A stretch of 49,192 nucleotides of DNA from Deltaproteobacteria bacterium. Lineage in GTDB: Bacteria; Bdellovibrionota_C; UBA2361; JAFLCA01. Shown here piece after piece: positions 25,770 through 34,925 of the stretch. The notes below the pieces were generated by a model. That model was given only the letters and a program-made list of their open reading frames with translations. It did no database searches and had not been told where the DNA came from. Both the position numbers and the translations under genes were made by a program. The stretch spans positions 1 through 49,192 of the forward strand of contig JAFLCA010000003.1 of assembly GCA_017302875.1 (NCBI GenBank). The letters run 5' to 3'. The stretch's first letter is position 1. Each line of letters begins with the position of its first letter.

Positions 25770-26537
25770 ATGGCAATGTTAAGCGGCAAGAAAATTCTGG
25801 TTTGTGGCGTCGCGAACGAGCGCAGTATTGCGTGGGGAATCGCGGAAGCGCTGCACCGCGAGGGAGCCGAGCTGGCATTTACCTATGTAAATGAAGCGAT
25901 TGAAAAACGCGTACGACCGCTCGCGGAATCTCTCAACTGCAAGACAGTTCTTCCTTGTGATGTGCAGTCGGATGCCGATCTCGATAACCTTTTCAGCGAG
26001 CTTGAATCCCGTTGGGGAACACTTGATGGCATCGTGCACTCGCTTGCCTTTGCTGAACGAGAAGATCTTGGCCGTCCGTTCTCGAAGACCTCTCGCGAGG
26101 GATTCCGATTGGCGTTGGATGTTTCTGCGTATTCCTTGATCGCGATGGCAGGCCGTGCGGAAGCGCTCATGAAGAATGGCGGATCGATTTTGACCATGAC
26201 GTATTTGGGGTCCCAGCGCGTCGTGTCGAACTACAACATCATGGGCGTGGCGAAAGCTGCGCTTGAGTCCAGCGTTCGTTATTTGGCAGCTGATTTGGGC
26301 GCAAAACATATTCGCGTTAATGCTATCTCTGCCGGACCGATTAAGACGTTGGCTGCTTCAGGCATCCCGCACTTCAGAGAATTGTTAGCCTCCTTTGCTG
26401 AGCGCGCGCCTCTCAAACGTAACGTCAGTCAGGAAGATGTGGCCCAGGCCTCACTGTTCTACCTAAGCCCCATGAGCAATGGCATCAGCGGGGAGATTAC
26501 CTACGTCGACTGCGGCTTCAACATTTTGGGCGTCTAA
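25770..26537 (+). CDS. fabI: Enoyl-[acyl-carrier-protein] reductase (NADH), FabI
   Basis: This encodes 255 residues. It reduces trans-2-enoyl-ACP with NAD(P)H in the last step of fatty acid elongation; the target of triclosan in other bacteria. The short-chain dehydrogenase fold shows KKILVCGVANERSIAWGIA, DVQSD, the SLAFAE segment and the active site Tyr-x6-Lys in NYNIMGVAKAALE, with ISAGPIKTLAASGI after it. AGGGAG precedes the ATG. Operon partners are the small helical gene and lptE. Confidence 0.96.
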   Translation: MAMLSGKKILVCGVANERSIAWGIAEALHREGAELAFTYVNEAIEKRVRPLAESLNCKTVLPCDVQSDADLDNLFSELESRWGTLDGIVHSLAFAEREDLGRPFSKTSREGFRLALDVSAYSLIAMAGRAEALMKNGGSILTMTYLGSQRVVSNYNIMGVAKAALESSVRYLAADLGAKHIRVNAISAGPIKTLAASGIPHFRELLASFAERAPLKRNVSQEDVAQASLFYLSPMSNGISGEITYVDCGFNILGV

Positions 26538-26548
26538 TTCAGGCCTCC

Positions 26549-26887
26549 ATGTCACTTGAAGAGCTACTTCGCCATGCTCAACAAGCGCTGGATGCCATCG
26601 GCACGCCAGGCGATGAGTTTCTGGAGAAGATAGCTGCCTACAGCGCTGCTTTCGAGGCTTGGGCATCCAAGAACTCGGAAGTCTTGAGTGGTACGCGCAA
26701 GCCTGAGAATGAAGATACCTTTCGAACCTTAGCTGCCGCCCATGCGAAGCTGATGGAGCATGCCGAGGCCTTAAAGCGAAAAACGGGCAAAGATCTGAGT
26801 GATTTGCGGAAGAAGGGCAAAGGCATCATGGCCTATACCGATATTCTGCCGAAACGTATTAGTATATCCGGGACCAAGAAAGGATAG
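26549..26887 (+). CDS. Small helical protein of unknown function
   Basis: This encodes 112 residues starting 11 bases after fabI and ending 12 bases before lptE, so it is co-transcribed with both. Residues about 2-85 are predicted to form long helices with a short coiled coil; the basic C-terminal part carries a distinct motif DLRKKGKGIMAYTDILPKRI. No signal peptide or membrane segment is seen. The family is not recognised. Its place between fatty acid and LPS-export genes suggests an envelope-related or cytoplasmic helper, but this is a guess. Confidence 0.7.
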   Translation: MSLEELLRHAQQALDAIGTPGDEFLEKIAAYSAAFEAWASKNSEVLSGTRKPENEDTFRTLAAAHAKLMEHAEALKRKTGKDLSDLRKKGKGIMAYTDILPKRISISGTKKG

Positions 26888-26899
26888 GGGGCCTTGGAT

Positions 26900-27487
26900 A
26901 TGTTGCAGCGTTTTGCTCTGTTCGTAATAGCCGCCACTCTTAGTTCGTGCGGATATACCTTCCAAGGTTCAGGCAGCGTGCTGCCGCCTGACGTAAAGGT
27001 GATAGCGATCCCATTGGCGCAGAATGCTTCGTCGGAGTCTGGAATGACGAACGTGGTGACCGAAGCGATGCAAGATCAATTCGAGCGTTACGGAGTTGTT
27101 CAAGTCGTTGACGATCCGAACGAGGCTGATGCCGTGCTCAAAGTGCGCATCGTGAAAGTCACCCGCAATCAACGCACCAGCACATCTAAAACTGATACCC
27201 AGTTGCAACTCGACACGGTGCTTACCATGGCGGCGGAACTTCGTCGCGTGACGGGGCAAGTATTGTGGCGTGATAATAATATTTCAGTAACCAAGGCCTT
27301 TGGAACCACGAGCGGCGTGGTTGTTACCACTTCTCCCGACTTCGCGTCAGGCACCTTGGGCGCGTCGGATTTAAATAACTTGGATGACCGAGAAATTTCC
27401 CGTGGTCAGGAACAGGACGCCTTGCGCTCGCTGGCTCAGGAAGCGGCGCAGCAGGTATATAACAGCGCAGTAGCGCCGGACTTCTAG
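26900..27487 (+). CDS. lptE: LPS-assembly lipoprotein LptE-like
   Basis: This encodes 195 residues from the ATG at 26900 (GATAGGGGG upstream). The N-terminal signal ends in a lipobox, LSSC, followed by GYTFQGSGSVLPPDVKVIAI. That opening (Cys-Gly-Tyr, then a Leu-Pro-x-x-V strand) and the later GQVLWRDNNISV and A-rich C-terminal helix are typical of LptE/RlpB, which plugs the LptD barrel and guides lipopolysaccharide to the cell surface. It points to an outer membrane with LPS or a similar lipid. It is convergent with the next gene, 15 bases away. Confidence 0.85.
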   Translation: MLQRFALFVIAATLSSCGYTFQGSGSVLPPDVKVIAIPLAQNASSESGMTNVVTEAMQDQFERYGVVQVVDDPNEADAVLKVRIVKVTRNQRTSTSKTDTQLQLDTVLTMAAELRRVTGQVLWRDNNISVTKAFGTTSGVVVTTSPDFASGTLGASDLNNLDDREISRGQEQDALRSLAQEAAQQVYNSAVAPDF

Positions 27488-27502
27488 ACGCGCACTCTAT
27501 CG

Positions 27503-29341
27503 CTATTCAGTAAAAATCATAATGTCGTGTGCTGTTCGCAGCTGTGGCAGCGCATCTCGATGTATTAGAAAATTGAAATATTGCTGATTTGGCAAAGCGA
27601 TCGAAGCAGACCGATAGAGGCTGCAAATTTGCTGAAGCGGCGGCTCAGTTAACGCCTCAGGCCATAAACTCAAAATATCACGGACACGGCTGTCGCAGAT
27701 CGGCATATCAGCCAGCTTGCGCTCAGAAATAAAGTTCCAGCCCCAGAATACGACCGAGGGTTGAAACTCAACCACCAAGAGCGGATCAAATAAATTAGTC
27801 TTTGCGGTGTGCGGGCGATGCGCGAGATCGGCATTCAGCAACCCGCTCAGATCAAGAATTTTAAATTCAGGTAGATGCACACCAAGTCTCAAGTAATCGG
27901 ACTGAGCGATGGAAAGGCTTGTCGGCAGAGCTTTCCGCAGAGCGCTTGCGACTATCGTGTCGATGGCACCGTCGCTTGAATCCCAGGCATAGGACTGTAA
28001 GGTTGGCGCTTGCCATCCGCAGGCCGCAGCATGTGCACTGCAAAAATTTGATCGTTGCGAAGCGCTCTGCCCGAGGGAGAAAACGAGAGCGAGTAAAATC
28101 ACTGCAGCACAAGATTGTAAGAACTTGCCTCGCAGCCAAGACCAGGACAGCCCAATGCCATAGGTAAGAAGCAGGCAAGGGCCGGTCAGTAAGCGCCAGC
28201 CCATGAATTGAGGATCTCCGCCTGCGAGCACCGCCAGGCTAAGCAGTCCAAGCGAGGGCAGCAGCAAATATCGCAACCAGTGTCTATGTGCAGTGGAGCT
28301 CCATAAACTGGGTATGAACGTGAGACAGAGGAGAGCTGCTCCACCGAGAAACACTAAGTAGTACGGCCAGACAAAGTCGCCTGGCGTCAAAGCTTCCTGC
28401 ACTTGCTCGCGCGTCAGCTCCGCTGCTTGCCCACCCGGAACCTGATAACGCAGGCCGGTTGGTGTATATCCTGCGCCTGGCCCCTCGAGCAGATAGCTCA
28501 ACCCGTCGCTTAAGGCGCGGTTGCTAAGACCAGCAGTTTTTACATAAACCGGATTGGGAAAGAAGCTGCCGTAACGCTTCAGGTGCCAGGCTGAAAACAA
28601 CACGATCATTAAACTGAGCAGGGCGGTGCTTAAAAGAACAATGCGACGCTGCTCGCGAAGGCCCGGAGCTGACAAGCCTAGACAGGCATGAAGAGTGAGT
28701 AGCATGGTCAGAACTATGCAAACGAGCAGCCCCTCCGGCCGTGCCAAGGCTAACGACAGCATCCCGAGTGCACCCAGCACGGCTCCTTTAGCCCGGCTAC
28801 TCATGAGCGTGGCAAATGAAAAGGATGCGCACACCAATGTCAGCGCCAGCGTGCCGACATCCATCATCGAATGTGCCCAATAAGAGAAGAGGGGCGAGAG
28901 GGCCGCTGCGAGGCAGATAGCTAATCCGCCACTCCACAGCGCTCTTTTATCGTCTCTACTGGATGAGGCCGTTCTACGAAAATGAAGGAAAGACAGCAGG
29001 AGGATGCAAAGGGACGAGGTGCCAATACTCAGAGCCCAGGCGGTTGTGACGGGGTCAGCGCGTACTATGAAAAATAAAAGGATGAGGAGGCCTTGATGCA
29101 AAAAGCTCGTGAAACCATCAGTGCCAAGTTCGCCTAAGTTCCACTCAAGTTGTCCCTGTTCGACGAAGTGCTGGGCGTAACGCATGTATACAAAGGCGTC
29201 ATCTGCCGCAACTCGAATACTGTGATGTAAATTCCAAACCCAACATCCAAGCAGCAAGGTCAGGAGTAGTATGCAGGGAAGTATCTTTCGGTGCAGGGGA
29301 GTGCTGACCGGGGGAAGAGATTTCGCCATACTCCCACACAT
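27503..29341 (-). CDS. GT-C-type membrane glycosyltransferase-like protein
   Basis: This encodes about 612 residues. Possible starts are GTG 29350, ATG 29341 and ATG 29329; none has a good ribosome site. There are about ten or eleven hydrophobic segments between residues roughly 20 and 415, followed by a soluble periplasmic-type domain. After the first membrane helix comes AADDAFVYMRYAQHF, the Asp-Asp motif of GT-C transferases that use lipid-linked sugars (ArnT/PMT and arabinofuranosyl-transferase type), then WNLGELGTDGFTSFL. The sugar and acceptor are unknown. The start lies right behind the rpsT terminator, so a read-through or internal promoter is needed. Confidence 0.75.
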   Translation of the reverse strand: MCGSMAKSLPPVSTPLHRKILPCILLLTLLLGCWVWNLHHSIRVAADDAFVYMRYAQHFVEQGQLEWNLGELGTDGFTSFLHQGLLILLFFIVRADPVTTAWALSIGTSSLCILLLSFLHFRRTASSSRDDKRALWSGGLAICLAAALSPLFSYWAHSMMDVGTLALTLVCASFSFATLMSSRAKGAVLGALGMLSLALARPEGLLVCIVLTMLLTLHACLGLSAPGLREQRRIVLLSTALLSLMIVLFSAWHLKRYGSFFPNPVYVKTAGLSNRALSDGLSYLLEGPGAGYTPTGLRYQVPGGQAAELTREQVQEALTPGDFVWPYYLVFLGGAALLCLTFIPSLWSSTAHRHWLRYLLLPSLGLLSLAVLAGGDPQFMGWRLLTGPCLLLTYGIGLSWSWLRGKFLQSCAAVILLALVFSLGQSASQRSNFCSAHAAACGWQAPTLQSYAWDSSDGAIDTIVASALRKALPTSLSIAQSDYLRLGVHLPEFKILDLSGLLNADLAHRPHTAKTNLFDPLLVVEFQPSVVFWGWNFISERKLADMPICDSRVRDILSLWPEALTEPPLQQICSLYRSASIALPNQQYFNFLIHRDALPQLRTAHDIMIFTE

Positions 29342-29350
29342 GAGAATCAC

Positions 29351-29379
29351 AAATAAGAAAGGGACGCCCAGCGTCCCTT
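29351..29379 (-). terminator. Rho-independent terminator of rpsT
   Basis: On the minus strand AAGGGACGC (29371-29379) pairs with GCGTCCCTT (29359-29367) around a three-base loop, followed by a T-rich run (TTTCTTATTT, 29360-29351). It lies about 30 bases after rpsT and directly before the start of the membrane protein gene. Confidence 0.8.
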
Positions 29380-29408
29380 CTTACTGAAAATTTCAAAAGC
29401 CGGAAATA

Positions 29409-29678
29409 CTACTTCGCGGTCTTCTTCGCGACGAAGAGCGCAAGACGGCTAACTTTACGGCTGGCATTGCGGCCATGGTACACCTTCTTGTTAGCGGCTT
29501 TCGCGATCAGCTTTTCAGCTTTCTTAAGAGCCTCATTTGCCTTGGTCTTGTCGCCGCCTTCTGCAGCAACACGGGCATCCTTGATGGCAGCGCGTACAGC
29601 ACTACGCACTTCACGGTTTCTATCACGTCGTTTGAGGCTCTGACGATTACGCTTAATAGCAGACTTTAAATTGGCCAT
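29409..29678 (-). CDS. rpsT: 30S ribosomal protein S20
   Basis: This encodes 89 residues. The ATG at 29678 gives the family start MANLKSAIKRNRQSLKRRDR; GGAG lies 11 bases upstream. S20 is a three-helix bundle that binds the bottom of the 30S body. C-terminal KAANKKVYHGRNASRKVSRL is typical. It has its own promoter-like sequence and terminator, as in many bacteria. Confidence 0.96.
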   Translation of the reverse strand: MANLKSAIKRNRQSLKRRDRNREVRSAVRAAIKDARVAAEGGDKTKANEALKKAEKLIAKAANKKVYHGRNASRKVSRLALFVAKKTAK

Positions 29679-29713
29679 GTAACAGTTCAACTCCGAGAAT
29701 TTGTGAAGGGCGG

Positions 29714-29742
29714 AATGTACCAAGAATACCGCCAAATTACAA
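29714..29742 (-). promoter_or_regulatory. Possible promoter of rpsT
   Basis: On the minus strand TTGTAA (29742-29737) is followed after 17 bases by TACATT (29719-29714), with a TG one base before it (extended -10). The start of transcription would be near 29707, about 29 bases before rpsT. The match is moderate (4 of 6 in each box). Confidence 0.4.
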
Positions 29743-29761
29743 GCTTTGGGGGCTAAATGGC

Positions 29762-30283
29762 TTAGCTTTCTTCCGTCGCCTTTTTAGGGAAAAAGCCCTC
29801 ATTCCAGGCCTTTGTAGCCCCTGTTTGGCCCTGATAGTGTCCGCTACCCCGCTCGCCATAGGCGACCTCTGGGGGCGATTCCATGCCCATAAACACCAAT
29901 TGGGCGCAGCGCATACCGGCGCTTAGGATACGGGGGTAGGGCCCTAAATTCTGCAATTCGAGAGTAACCTGGCCTTGGAAATTACAGTCAATCCAACCGC
30001 TAAGGCTATGGTTCAACCAAAGCCGACCAAGCGAGCTCTTTAGCTTCAAGTCGCAGACTACGTCGCGCGGCATCTTCAAATACTCGCGAGTGGTAGCTAG
30101 CAGGACCTCACCCGGAAACAGCGTGATCTGGTCTGCCTTGATTTCCTCAGGCTGACGAGTCGGGCAGATCCAATGATTGCCCAGTGTTACATCGTAGCTG
30201 GCGGGGTTAATCTGTTCGGGGTTGAAGGGAAGAATTCCGCCTTTTTCTCCAAAGACGCGAATCCAGTGGTCTGGTTTAATCAT
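29762..30283 (-). CDS. dcd: dCTP deaminase
   Basis: This encodes 173 residues from the ATG at 30283; longer in-frame starts would run into the divergent kinase gene. Dcd turns dCTP into dUTP, feeding thymidylate synthesis. Visible are INPASYDVTLG, LLATTREYLKMP, the active-site KSSLGRLWLNHS with the Ser and Arg, and QVTLELQNLG with the catalytic Glu, then the C-terminal lid GSGHYQGQTGATKA. No strong ribosome site is visible. rpsT lies 83 bases downstream. Confidence 0.92.
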   Translation of the reverse strand: MIKPDHWIRVFGEKGGILPFNPEQINPASYDVTLGNHWICPTRQPEEIKADQITLFPGEVLLATTREYLKMPRDVVCDLKLKSSLGRLWLNHSLSGWIDCNFQGQVTLELQNLGPYPRILSAGMRCAQLVFMGMESPPEVAYGERGSGHYQGQTGATKAWNEGFFPKKATEES

Positions 30284-30324
30284 ATTGAGAATTGCTATAA
30301 CGAAGCTGCATTTAAAAAGCAACG

Positions 30325-31869
30325 ATGTCACTGCCCGAAGATTCTGCACACCTATTTCGAAATGTCCTCCTCGTTGAGGACGATCCCAGTCATGCCCTGC
30401 TTATAAAGCGAGCCCTTAAGGGGCTCGTGAGCATGGTTACGCACTTGGATAACTTGGCCTCCGGCTTGGACGCCGCCACTAAGCTTAAGCCTGATCTCAT
30501 TATCACGGATTTGCATCTGCCTGACTCGCTGGTGGCGGGGCAGCACAAGCTCGACCACGTACGGCGTTTTCATGATTTGCCAGGTGCAGTGCCGGTCATC
30601 GTTTTGACCTCTTCAACGTCTCTCGATGACGCCGTGGAGGCCATGCGCTTAGGGGCACGCGACTTTATCGTTAAAAATTTTGAAGGGGACTTTAAAGCCG
30701 CTATCGGCATGGCTCTTTCGAGGCTCACTGCAGCTCTGCTTCTCGAGGCCGAGAAGCTGCGTTTGCAACGTGAGACCGCAGCGCTGCGCATGGCGATCAG
30801 CGGCAGTAAAGATGGATTTGCGATTATCGATGCGGCGGGACAGATCATTTACAGCAACAAGAGCTTCGCCTCTTTCGCGGCTTTCTGCGGCGCAAGCGAG
30901 AATAACATTTGGTCAATTTTCACGCCGCGCCTAAATAAACACGAACAGGTTCGTGAGACTTTCGAGCAAAACCTTAAAGCCCTCAACGTGGGTGGTGTGT
31001 TTCACACGGAACTCACCTTTGTGAACGAGAAAGCGGTTGCCTTTGATTTGAGCTTATCAGGTATTAGCCCGGCCGGATCTAGTGAAGCCGGAGAAACACA
31101 GAGCGCAGTGTGGGTGAAAGACATCAGCGAAGAAAAGCGGCGCGAGAAGTTTCAGCGCGAAATTCTTTCCACGACAACGCATGATTTGAAAGGCCCATTG
31201 GGCGCTATCATGATCTCGACCGAGCTGCTCGGAGACATGGTCGACAAGGAGCATCACAAGAAAGAAAATGACTTGATTGTGCGGATCGCCTCGTCAGCGC
31301 AGGGTGCGATAAACCTAATCGATGAGTTCTTGAGTGCGCGCCGTATTCAAGAAGGCAATTTCATCCTGCGTCCAACCCTTCAGAATTTAAACGAGCTGGC
31401 ACAGGAGGCAGTCGATAACACGACCCCACTGGCTGTGGCGCGAAACATAACAATGCGCCTTGTCGCGGAAGAGAAAGACGCGAGTGCGACGGTCGATAAG
31501 ATGGGGATTCTGAGGGTGTTAGGGAATCTCTTGAGTAACGCGATCAAGTTCACGCCGAAGGGTGGTCATATCTCGGTTGAGGTGAAGGCATACGGGGACG
31601 AAGTGCATGTGCGGGTCAGTGATACCGGCGCGGGGCTAGAGCCGGCCGAAGTTCAGAGAATTTTTGAACGATTTTCGCGGCTCGATAAGCATCAGGAGAT
31701 CGCAGGAACTGGGCTGGGCCTGTTCGTAGTTAAGAGCATCGTAAATGCGCACGGAGGAAAGGTCGAGGTCAGTAGCCAGGTCGGCGCGGGCACTACCTTT
31801 GACGTGACCTTTCCGCGTACCCCACCAGTCAATGAGCGCGGTGAGCTGTTCTGCCTGGACTTCGCTTAA
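30325..31869 (+). CDS. Receiver-PAS-histidine kinase hybrid
   Basis: This encodes 514 residues. An N-terminal receiver domain (about 12-130) has the acidic pair VEDDPS, phospho-Asp 62 in TDLHLPDS and Lys 117. A PAS-like segment (about 155-270) follows. The HisKA domain has His 286 (TTTHDLKGPLGAI) and the ATPase has N box Asn 405 (NLLSNAIKFTP), DTGAGL, FERFSR and GTGLGL. There is no membrane span, so it senses something in the cytoplasm or takes phosphate from another protein. The receiver-first layout is typical of phosphorelay nodes. It is divergent from dcd by 41 bases. Confidence 0.92.
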   Translation: MSLPEDSAHLFRNVLLVEDDPSHALLIKRALKGLVSMVTHLDNLASGLDAATKLKPDLIITDLHLPDSLVAGQHKLDHVRRFHDLPGAVPVIVLTSSTSLDDAVEAMRLGARDFIVKNFEGDFKAAIGMALSRLTAALLLEAEKLRLQRETAALRMAISGSKDGFAIIDAAGQIIYSNKSFASFAAFCGASENNIWSIFTPRLNKHEQVRETFEQNLKALNVGGVFHTELTFVNEKAVAFDLSLSGISPAGSSEAGETQSAVWVKDISEEKRREKFQREILSTTTHDLKGPLGAIMISTELLGDMVDKEHHKKENDLIVRIASSAQGAINLIDEFLSARRIQEGNFILRPTLQNLNELAQEAVDNTTPLAVARNITMRLVAEEKDASATVDKMGILRVLGNLLSNAIKFTPKGGHISVEVKAYGDEVHVRVSDTGAGLEPAEVQRIFERFSRLDKHQEIAGTGLGLFVVKSIVNAHGGKVEVSSQVGAGTTFDVTFPRTPPVNERGELFCLDFA

Positions 31870-31970
31870 TCGCGCTTAAAAGCCGAAATTCGGGCCCTTT
31901 GTGGGGCATTGACTCCGAGGCCCAAACGCGGGAGATTTTTTGAGCATTTCCGTTTTATTTGAGGATACCT

Positions 31971-32402
31971 ATGTCAGTTCTAAAGCGTTTGGCCCTTGCT
32001 GTGTGCGTCCTTTCATTGAGCGCATGCCCGCGCGGTGAGACTAAGACACTCGGGCAAGTTTACGACGGCTCCAAACAACGCTTCGTGGCTGTTCAAAACG
32101 CTGCTGTTCCGCAGGACGTTGCCCAGCCTCTCAAAGATATTAACGCTCGCTTGGAGCAGATTTCTGGGCAGGAAGGGGTGCAGGCTTCGCAGACAGCGTC
32201 AGAGCTCGCTGGACTCCTGGCTCCTTTAACTGTACGTGCTGGCTATACCGCACGTCCGGGCATGGGTGAAGTAATCACGGAGTATCGCATGCTTTCGCAG
32301 GAAGGCGCTGCCGTGAAGAATCCAACGGTGAAGTTGCTCGCGGCGCGCACCTATTCACTGCTCGCGAGTGAGCTCGAGACCACTAAGTTCTCCGTTCAAT
32401 AA
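31971..32402 (+). CDS. Small lipoprotein of unknown function
   Basis: This encodes 143 residues from the ATG at 31971, with GAGGA upstream. Residues 1-20 are a lipoprotein signal ending in LSAC, followed by PRG, so outer-membrane retention is likely. The mature part is mainly helical (Gln/Ala-rich, QVYDGSKQRFVAVQN and later helices) and may form a coiled bundle. No family is recognised. It is convergent with the next gene. Confidence 0.75.
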   Translation: MSVLKRLALAVCVLSLSACPRGETKTLGQVYDGSKQRFVAVQNAAVPQDVAQPLKDINARLEQISGQEGVQASQTASELAGLLAPLTVRAGYTARPGMGEVITEYRMLSQEGAAVKNPTVKLLAARTYSLLASELETTKFSVQ

Positions 32403-32454
32403 TTTTTCTTACCGTACGGTGGTGAAAGACGCAGCTACGGGGGACGGAGCAGTC

Positions 32455-33096
32455 CTACGATTCGAGCTTGCGTTCAAGGCGCTTGAGGTCAAGCGCTTCA
32501 GCCAGTGTGACCAGGGTGTTTAACCCTGTGCATTCGGATTGTTGAAGCTGTAGTACCGCCGAGCGACTCAGATGCATTATGAGCATGCAATTTTTTTCTC
32601 TGGTGACGTAGAGATCTGCCGAAGTTCCACGAATGTCGATCGACTCCTTATTCACATACTCCAAAGCCGGCGCTTCGAGATCGGCAAATGGTTTAATCAG
32701 CCCGAATTTTAACATCGATACAAATTTTGGGTGGGGCACGAGCACGCGCGATTTAATTTCACTTCCGCTGGGAGCGGTGAAATTGCGCTGAGCTTCAGCA
32801 TACTCTGGGGTACGCATGCCGCTGATTGGCCCGCCTTTGAAGCCTTCTTCGGAGGGGGAGATCCAGTTCTGTAAATTCATATAGCCGTCGCCCGGAATGA
32901 AGACAGCTGCGAAATTGGAGTCAGCTTTCATGTAGCGCGGGCCATACAGATTGTCCTCGCGCTTGGTGCTTTCAAATCGAGCCATCTCCGGGGAAAGATC
33001 GAGATCGGTCAGCGGATCGGCATGAGCAGGCAAGCCCGGCAGAACCGCAAGGCCGGCTGCCAGCGCTAGGGTATATATGCGAGGAAACGTAGCCAC
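32455..33096 (-). CDS. Secreted protein of unknown function
   Basis: This encodes 213 residues with a GTG start and AAAGGTG upstream. A Sec signal peptide is clear (hydrophobic segment, cleavage near AHA-DP). The mature protein has two Cys that could pair. It starts DPLTDLDLSPEMARFE and has a globular look with no enzyme motif. The family is unknown; a periplasmic role is inferred. Confidence 0.75.
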   Translation of the reverse strand: MATFPRIYTLALAAGLAVLPGLPAHADPLTDLDLSPEMARFESTKREDNLYGPRYMKADSNFAAVFIPGDGYMNLQNWISPSEEGFKGGPISGMRTPEYAEAQRNFTAPSGSEIKSRVLVPHPKFVSMLKFGLIKPFADLEAPALEYVNKESIDIRGTSADLYVTREKNCMLIMHLSRSAVLQLQQSECTGLNTLVTLAEALDLKRLERKLES

Positions 33097-33193
33097 ACGG
33101 CACCTTTAAGAAAAAGACTCTATAGAGGTTATGCTAGCGTAGAAGCGAGATGTCGCACAGGGTAGAGGCGATCGAGAAAATAGCCCAATTCCC

Positions 33194-33952
33194 TTACTTC
33201 TGTACCTGCTCGGCTGCGGCGCCATCCTCGGGCTCGTCGTCGACACGGGTAGTACGCAGGCGTTTGCGGAGCCGTCCTAAACGGGTAGCCGGGCCCTTGC
33301 TGCGTTCAATACAGAATTTTTCCATAGCCTCGATCAAGGCGGCATCTCCGCCTTTTGAGAACGTGCGCGCGAGTTCAGCCGAACGTCGCAATGTCGCCAG
33401 CGCTTTTGGAATTTCGCGTTTGGCGGTTTCAAACTGAGTGGCCTGACGGAAGATAGTAGCGGCTTTGTCCAAGCTCGACATCATAATCGCGACAAGTGCT
33501 TCGTTGCGGTCCTTGGCCTGGAGCACCGCGTCTGAGATTGGATCGCCCTTGGTCGCCATTACGATGGCTGCTTCAATCGAGTCACTGGTGAAGGGCTTAC
33601 AGAGGTAGCCGCGTGCGCCGAGAATCAAAAGATCGAAGACGTCATCGACATTAGGAGACGAGGACGAGGGGATAGCAATCGTTTGGCTGTCTGCTTCCAA
33701 AACCTTCTGGAGGAATTCACGAGCAGGCATGGTTGTTTTCTTCGCTTCGAAGAAAATATGCGTAAAGCGCCTGCCCTGTAATTTTTCGATGCCGGCCATA
33801 TGGTTCGGAACATCGCTGATCCCGCCGTAGCCGAGCGCCTTAATGGCCGTGCGGAGATTATTCCGATCGTTAGGATCGGATTCGACTATAAGAACTGATG
33901 CTTTGCTGCGTTCTGCAGCGCTCATACTGAGCTGGGTATCATCGCCTATCAT
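33194..33952 (-). CDS. Degenerate receiver-domain protein
   Basis: This encodes 252 residues. Residues about 18-135 follow the receiver fold (SVLIVESDPNDR at the first strand; LILGARGYLCKPF with the conserved Lys at 119). The third strand ends THIFFEAKK, so the usual phospho-Asp is Glu 69 and the following loop is longer than normal. The Ser/Thr strand reads AIPSSSSP. The C-terminal 110 residues are helical and basic (RLGRLRKRLRTTR). It may be a constitutive, phosphorylation-independent signalling or scaffold protein. The start at 33952 (ATG) has no obvious ribosome site. Confidence 0.8.
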   Translation of the reverse strand: MIGDDTQLSMSAAERSKASVLIVESDPNDRNNLRTAIKALGYGGISDVPNHMAGIEKLQGRRFTHIFFEAKKTTMPAREFLQKVLEADSQTIAIPSSSSPNVDDVFDLLILGARGYLCKPFTSDSIEAAIVMATKGDPISDAVLQAKDRNEALVAIMMSSLDKAATIFRQATQFETAKREIPKALATLRRSAELARTFSKGGDAALIEAMEKFCIERSKGPATRLGRLRKRLRTTRVDDEPEDGAAAEQVQK

Positions 33953-34114
33953 TTTTCCCTATGTCTCCGAAGGCCTGTTTCCCCGTTGATTTGGCTAGAT
34001 GAGATATCGGCTACTGTTGGAAATTGCTTGAATAATTGAGCTTCCCTACGGAACTTTACTGAAATCCGCTGTTTGAGAGGCTAAGTGGGTGAAATGCCTG
34101 CGCTAATCCAACAG

Positions 34115-34828
34115 TCAGAAGGTTCCGCAGTGCTCCGCGAAAATCTGATTTTGCAAGGCGGCCAGCCGCGCACCTAAACTTGGGTAACTTTCGCCCAGCG
34201 CGGCGCCATGTTCTTTGCCGCTTTGCGACAGGCGGGCCAATAGACTGACCGAGGATTGGATGTCGAAGCCGCTGGAATTCAACAGTTTGAGCGCGAAACG
34301 ATCAGCCTCGATCTCGCGTTGAATCTGATTTTCAACGTGCCCTGCATTACCGGTAAAAGCGAAGCGCGCGTCACGACCGTTCTGCGGAGAGTTATGCCCG
34401 AGCATGATATGCCCCAGCTCGTGCGCGACGACGAACGCTAGCTCTGAATTACTCGACAGCATTCCCAGTAGGCCGCGCGACAGAACAATCTCATTAACCT
34501 GCGTTACGTATGCATTGGGAGAGGCGTCTCCGGTTATCATAATCGCAGGAGTAACCCCAAAATACGCGCTGATATCATCGCCGGCAAAGTCATGCATGAT
34601 GCCTTTCACCTGAGCAGTTAGCTCACGAGGAGCCAATTTCAACTGGGTTTCGGCAGCGCTCGGTTTGCGAACGGTAGACGGATTGCATGTTAAAAATTCT
34701 TCCGCGCTGGCTTCTGAAGTGGAGAAAGTAAAAGCAACTATGAGCGCGATCAGGGATAATACTCGAAGAGCAGTGAACGACGGGGACGGGAGTTTTGAGT
34801 GCAGCAACCTAAAACCCTTTACCTGCAA
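34115..34828 (-). CDS. M48-family metalloprotease with signal peptide
   Basis: This encodes up to 237 residues from a TTG at 34828; a TTG at 34807 with AAAGGG upstream is also possible. A hydrophobic signal (about 20-42, ending ASA-EE) targets it to the periplasm. The zinc site HELGH is at 136-140 and the third ligand Glu is in REIEADRFAL (172), the M48/BepA-like layout. The C-terminal YPSLGARLAALQ is the common end of this family. It likely degrades or refolds envelope proteins. Confidence 0.88.
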   Translation of the reverse strand: MQVKGFRLLHSKLPSPSFTALRVLSLIALIVAFTFSTSEASAEEFLTCNPSTVRKPSAAETQLKLAPRELTAQVKGIMHDFAGDDISAYFGVTPAIMITGDASPNAYVTQVNEIVLSRGLLGMLSSNSELAFVVAHELGHIMLGHNSPQNGRDARFAFTGNAGHVENQIQREIEADRFALKLLNSSGFDIQSSVSLLARLSQSGKEHGAALGESYPSLGARLAALQNQIFAEHCGTF

Positions 34829-34896
34829 AACGTGCGACTCTACTATTTAGAATCAAAACCTTTCTTATACGATTCTATCATAGATACCTGCGCGTG

Positions 34897-34925
34897 TTTA
34901 CAAACCCCAGCGCGCTCTCTAAACT
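34897..34925 (+). promoter_or_regulatory. Possible promoter upstream of the ygfA-ymdB pair
   Basis: TTTACA (34897-34902) is followed after 17 bases by TAAACT (34920-34925). It lies about 100 bases before the first gene. A second weaker pair, TTTACC (34819-34824) and TACTAT (34841-34846), lies further up. The match is moderate. Confidence 0.35.
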
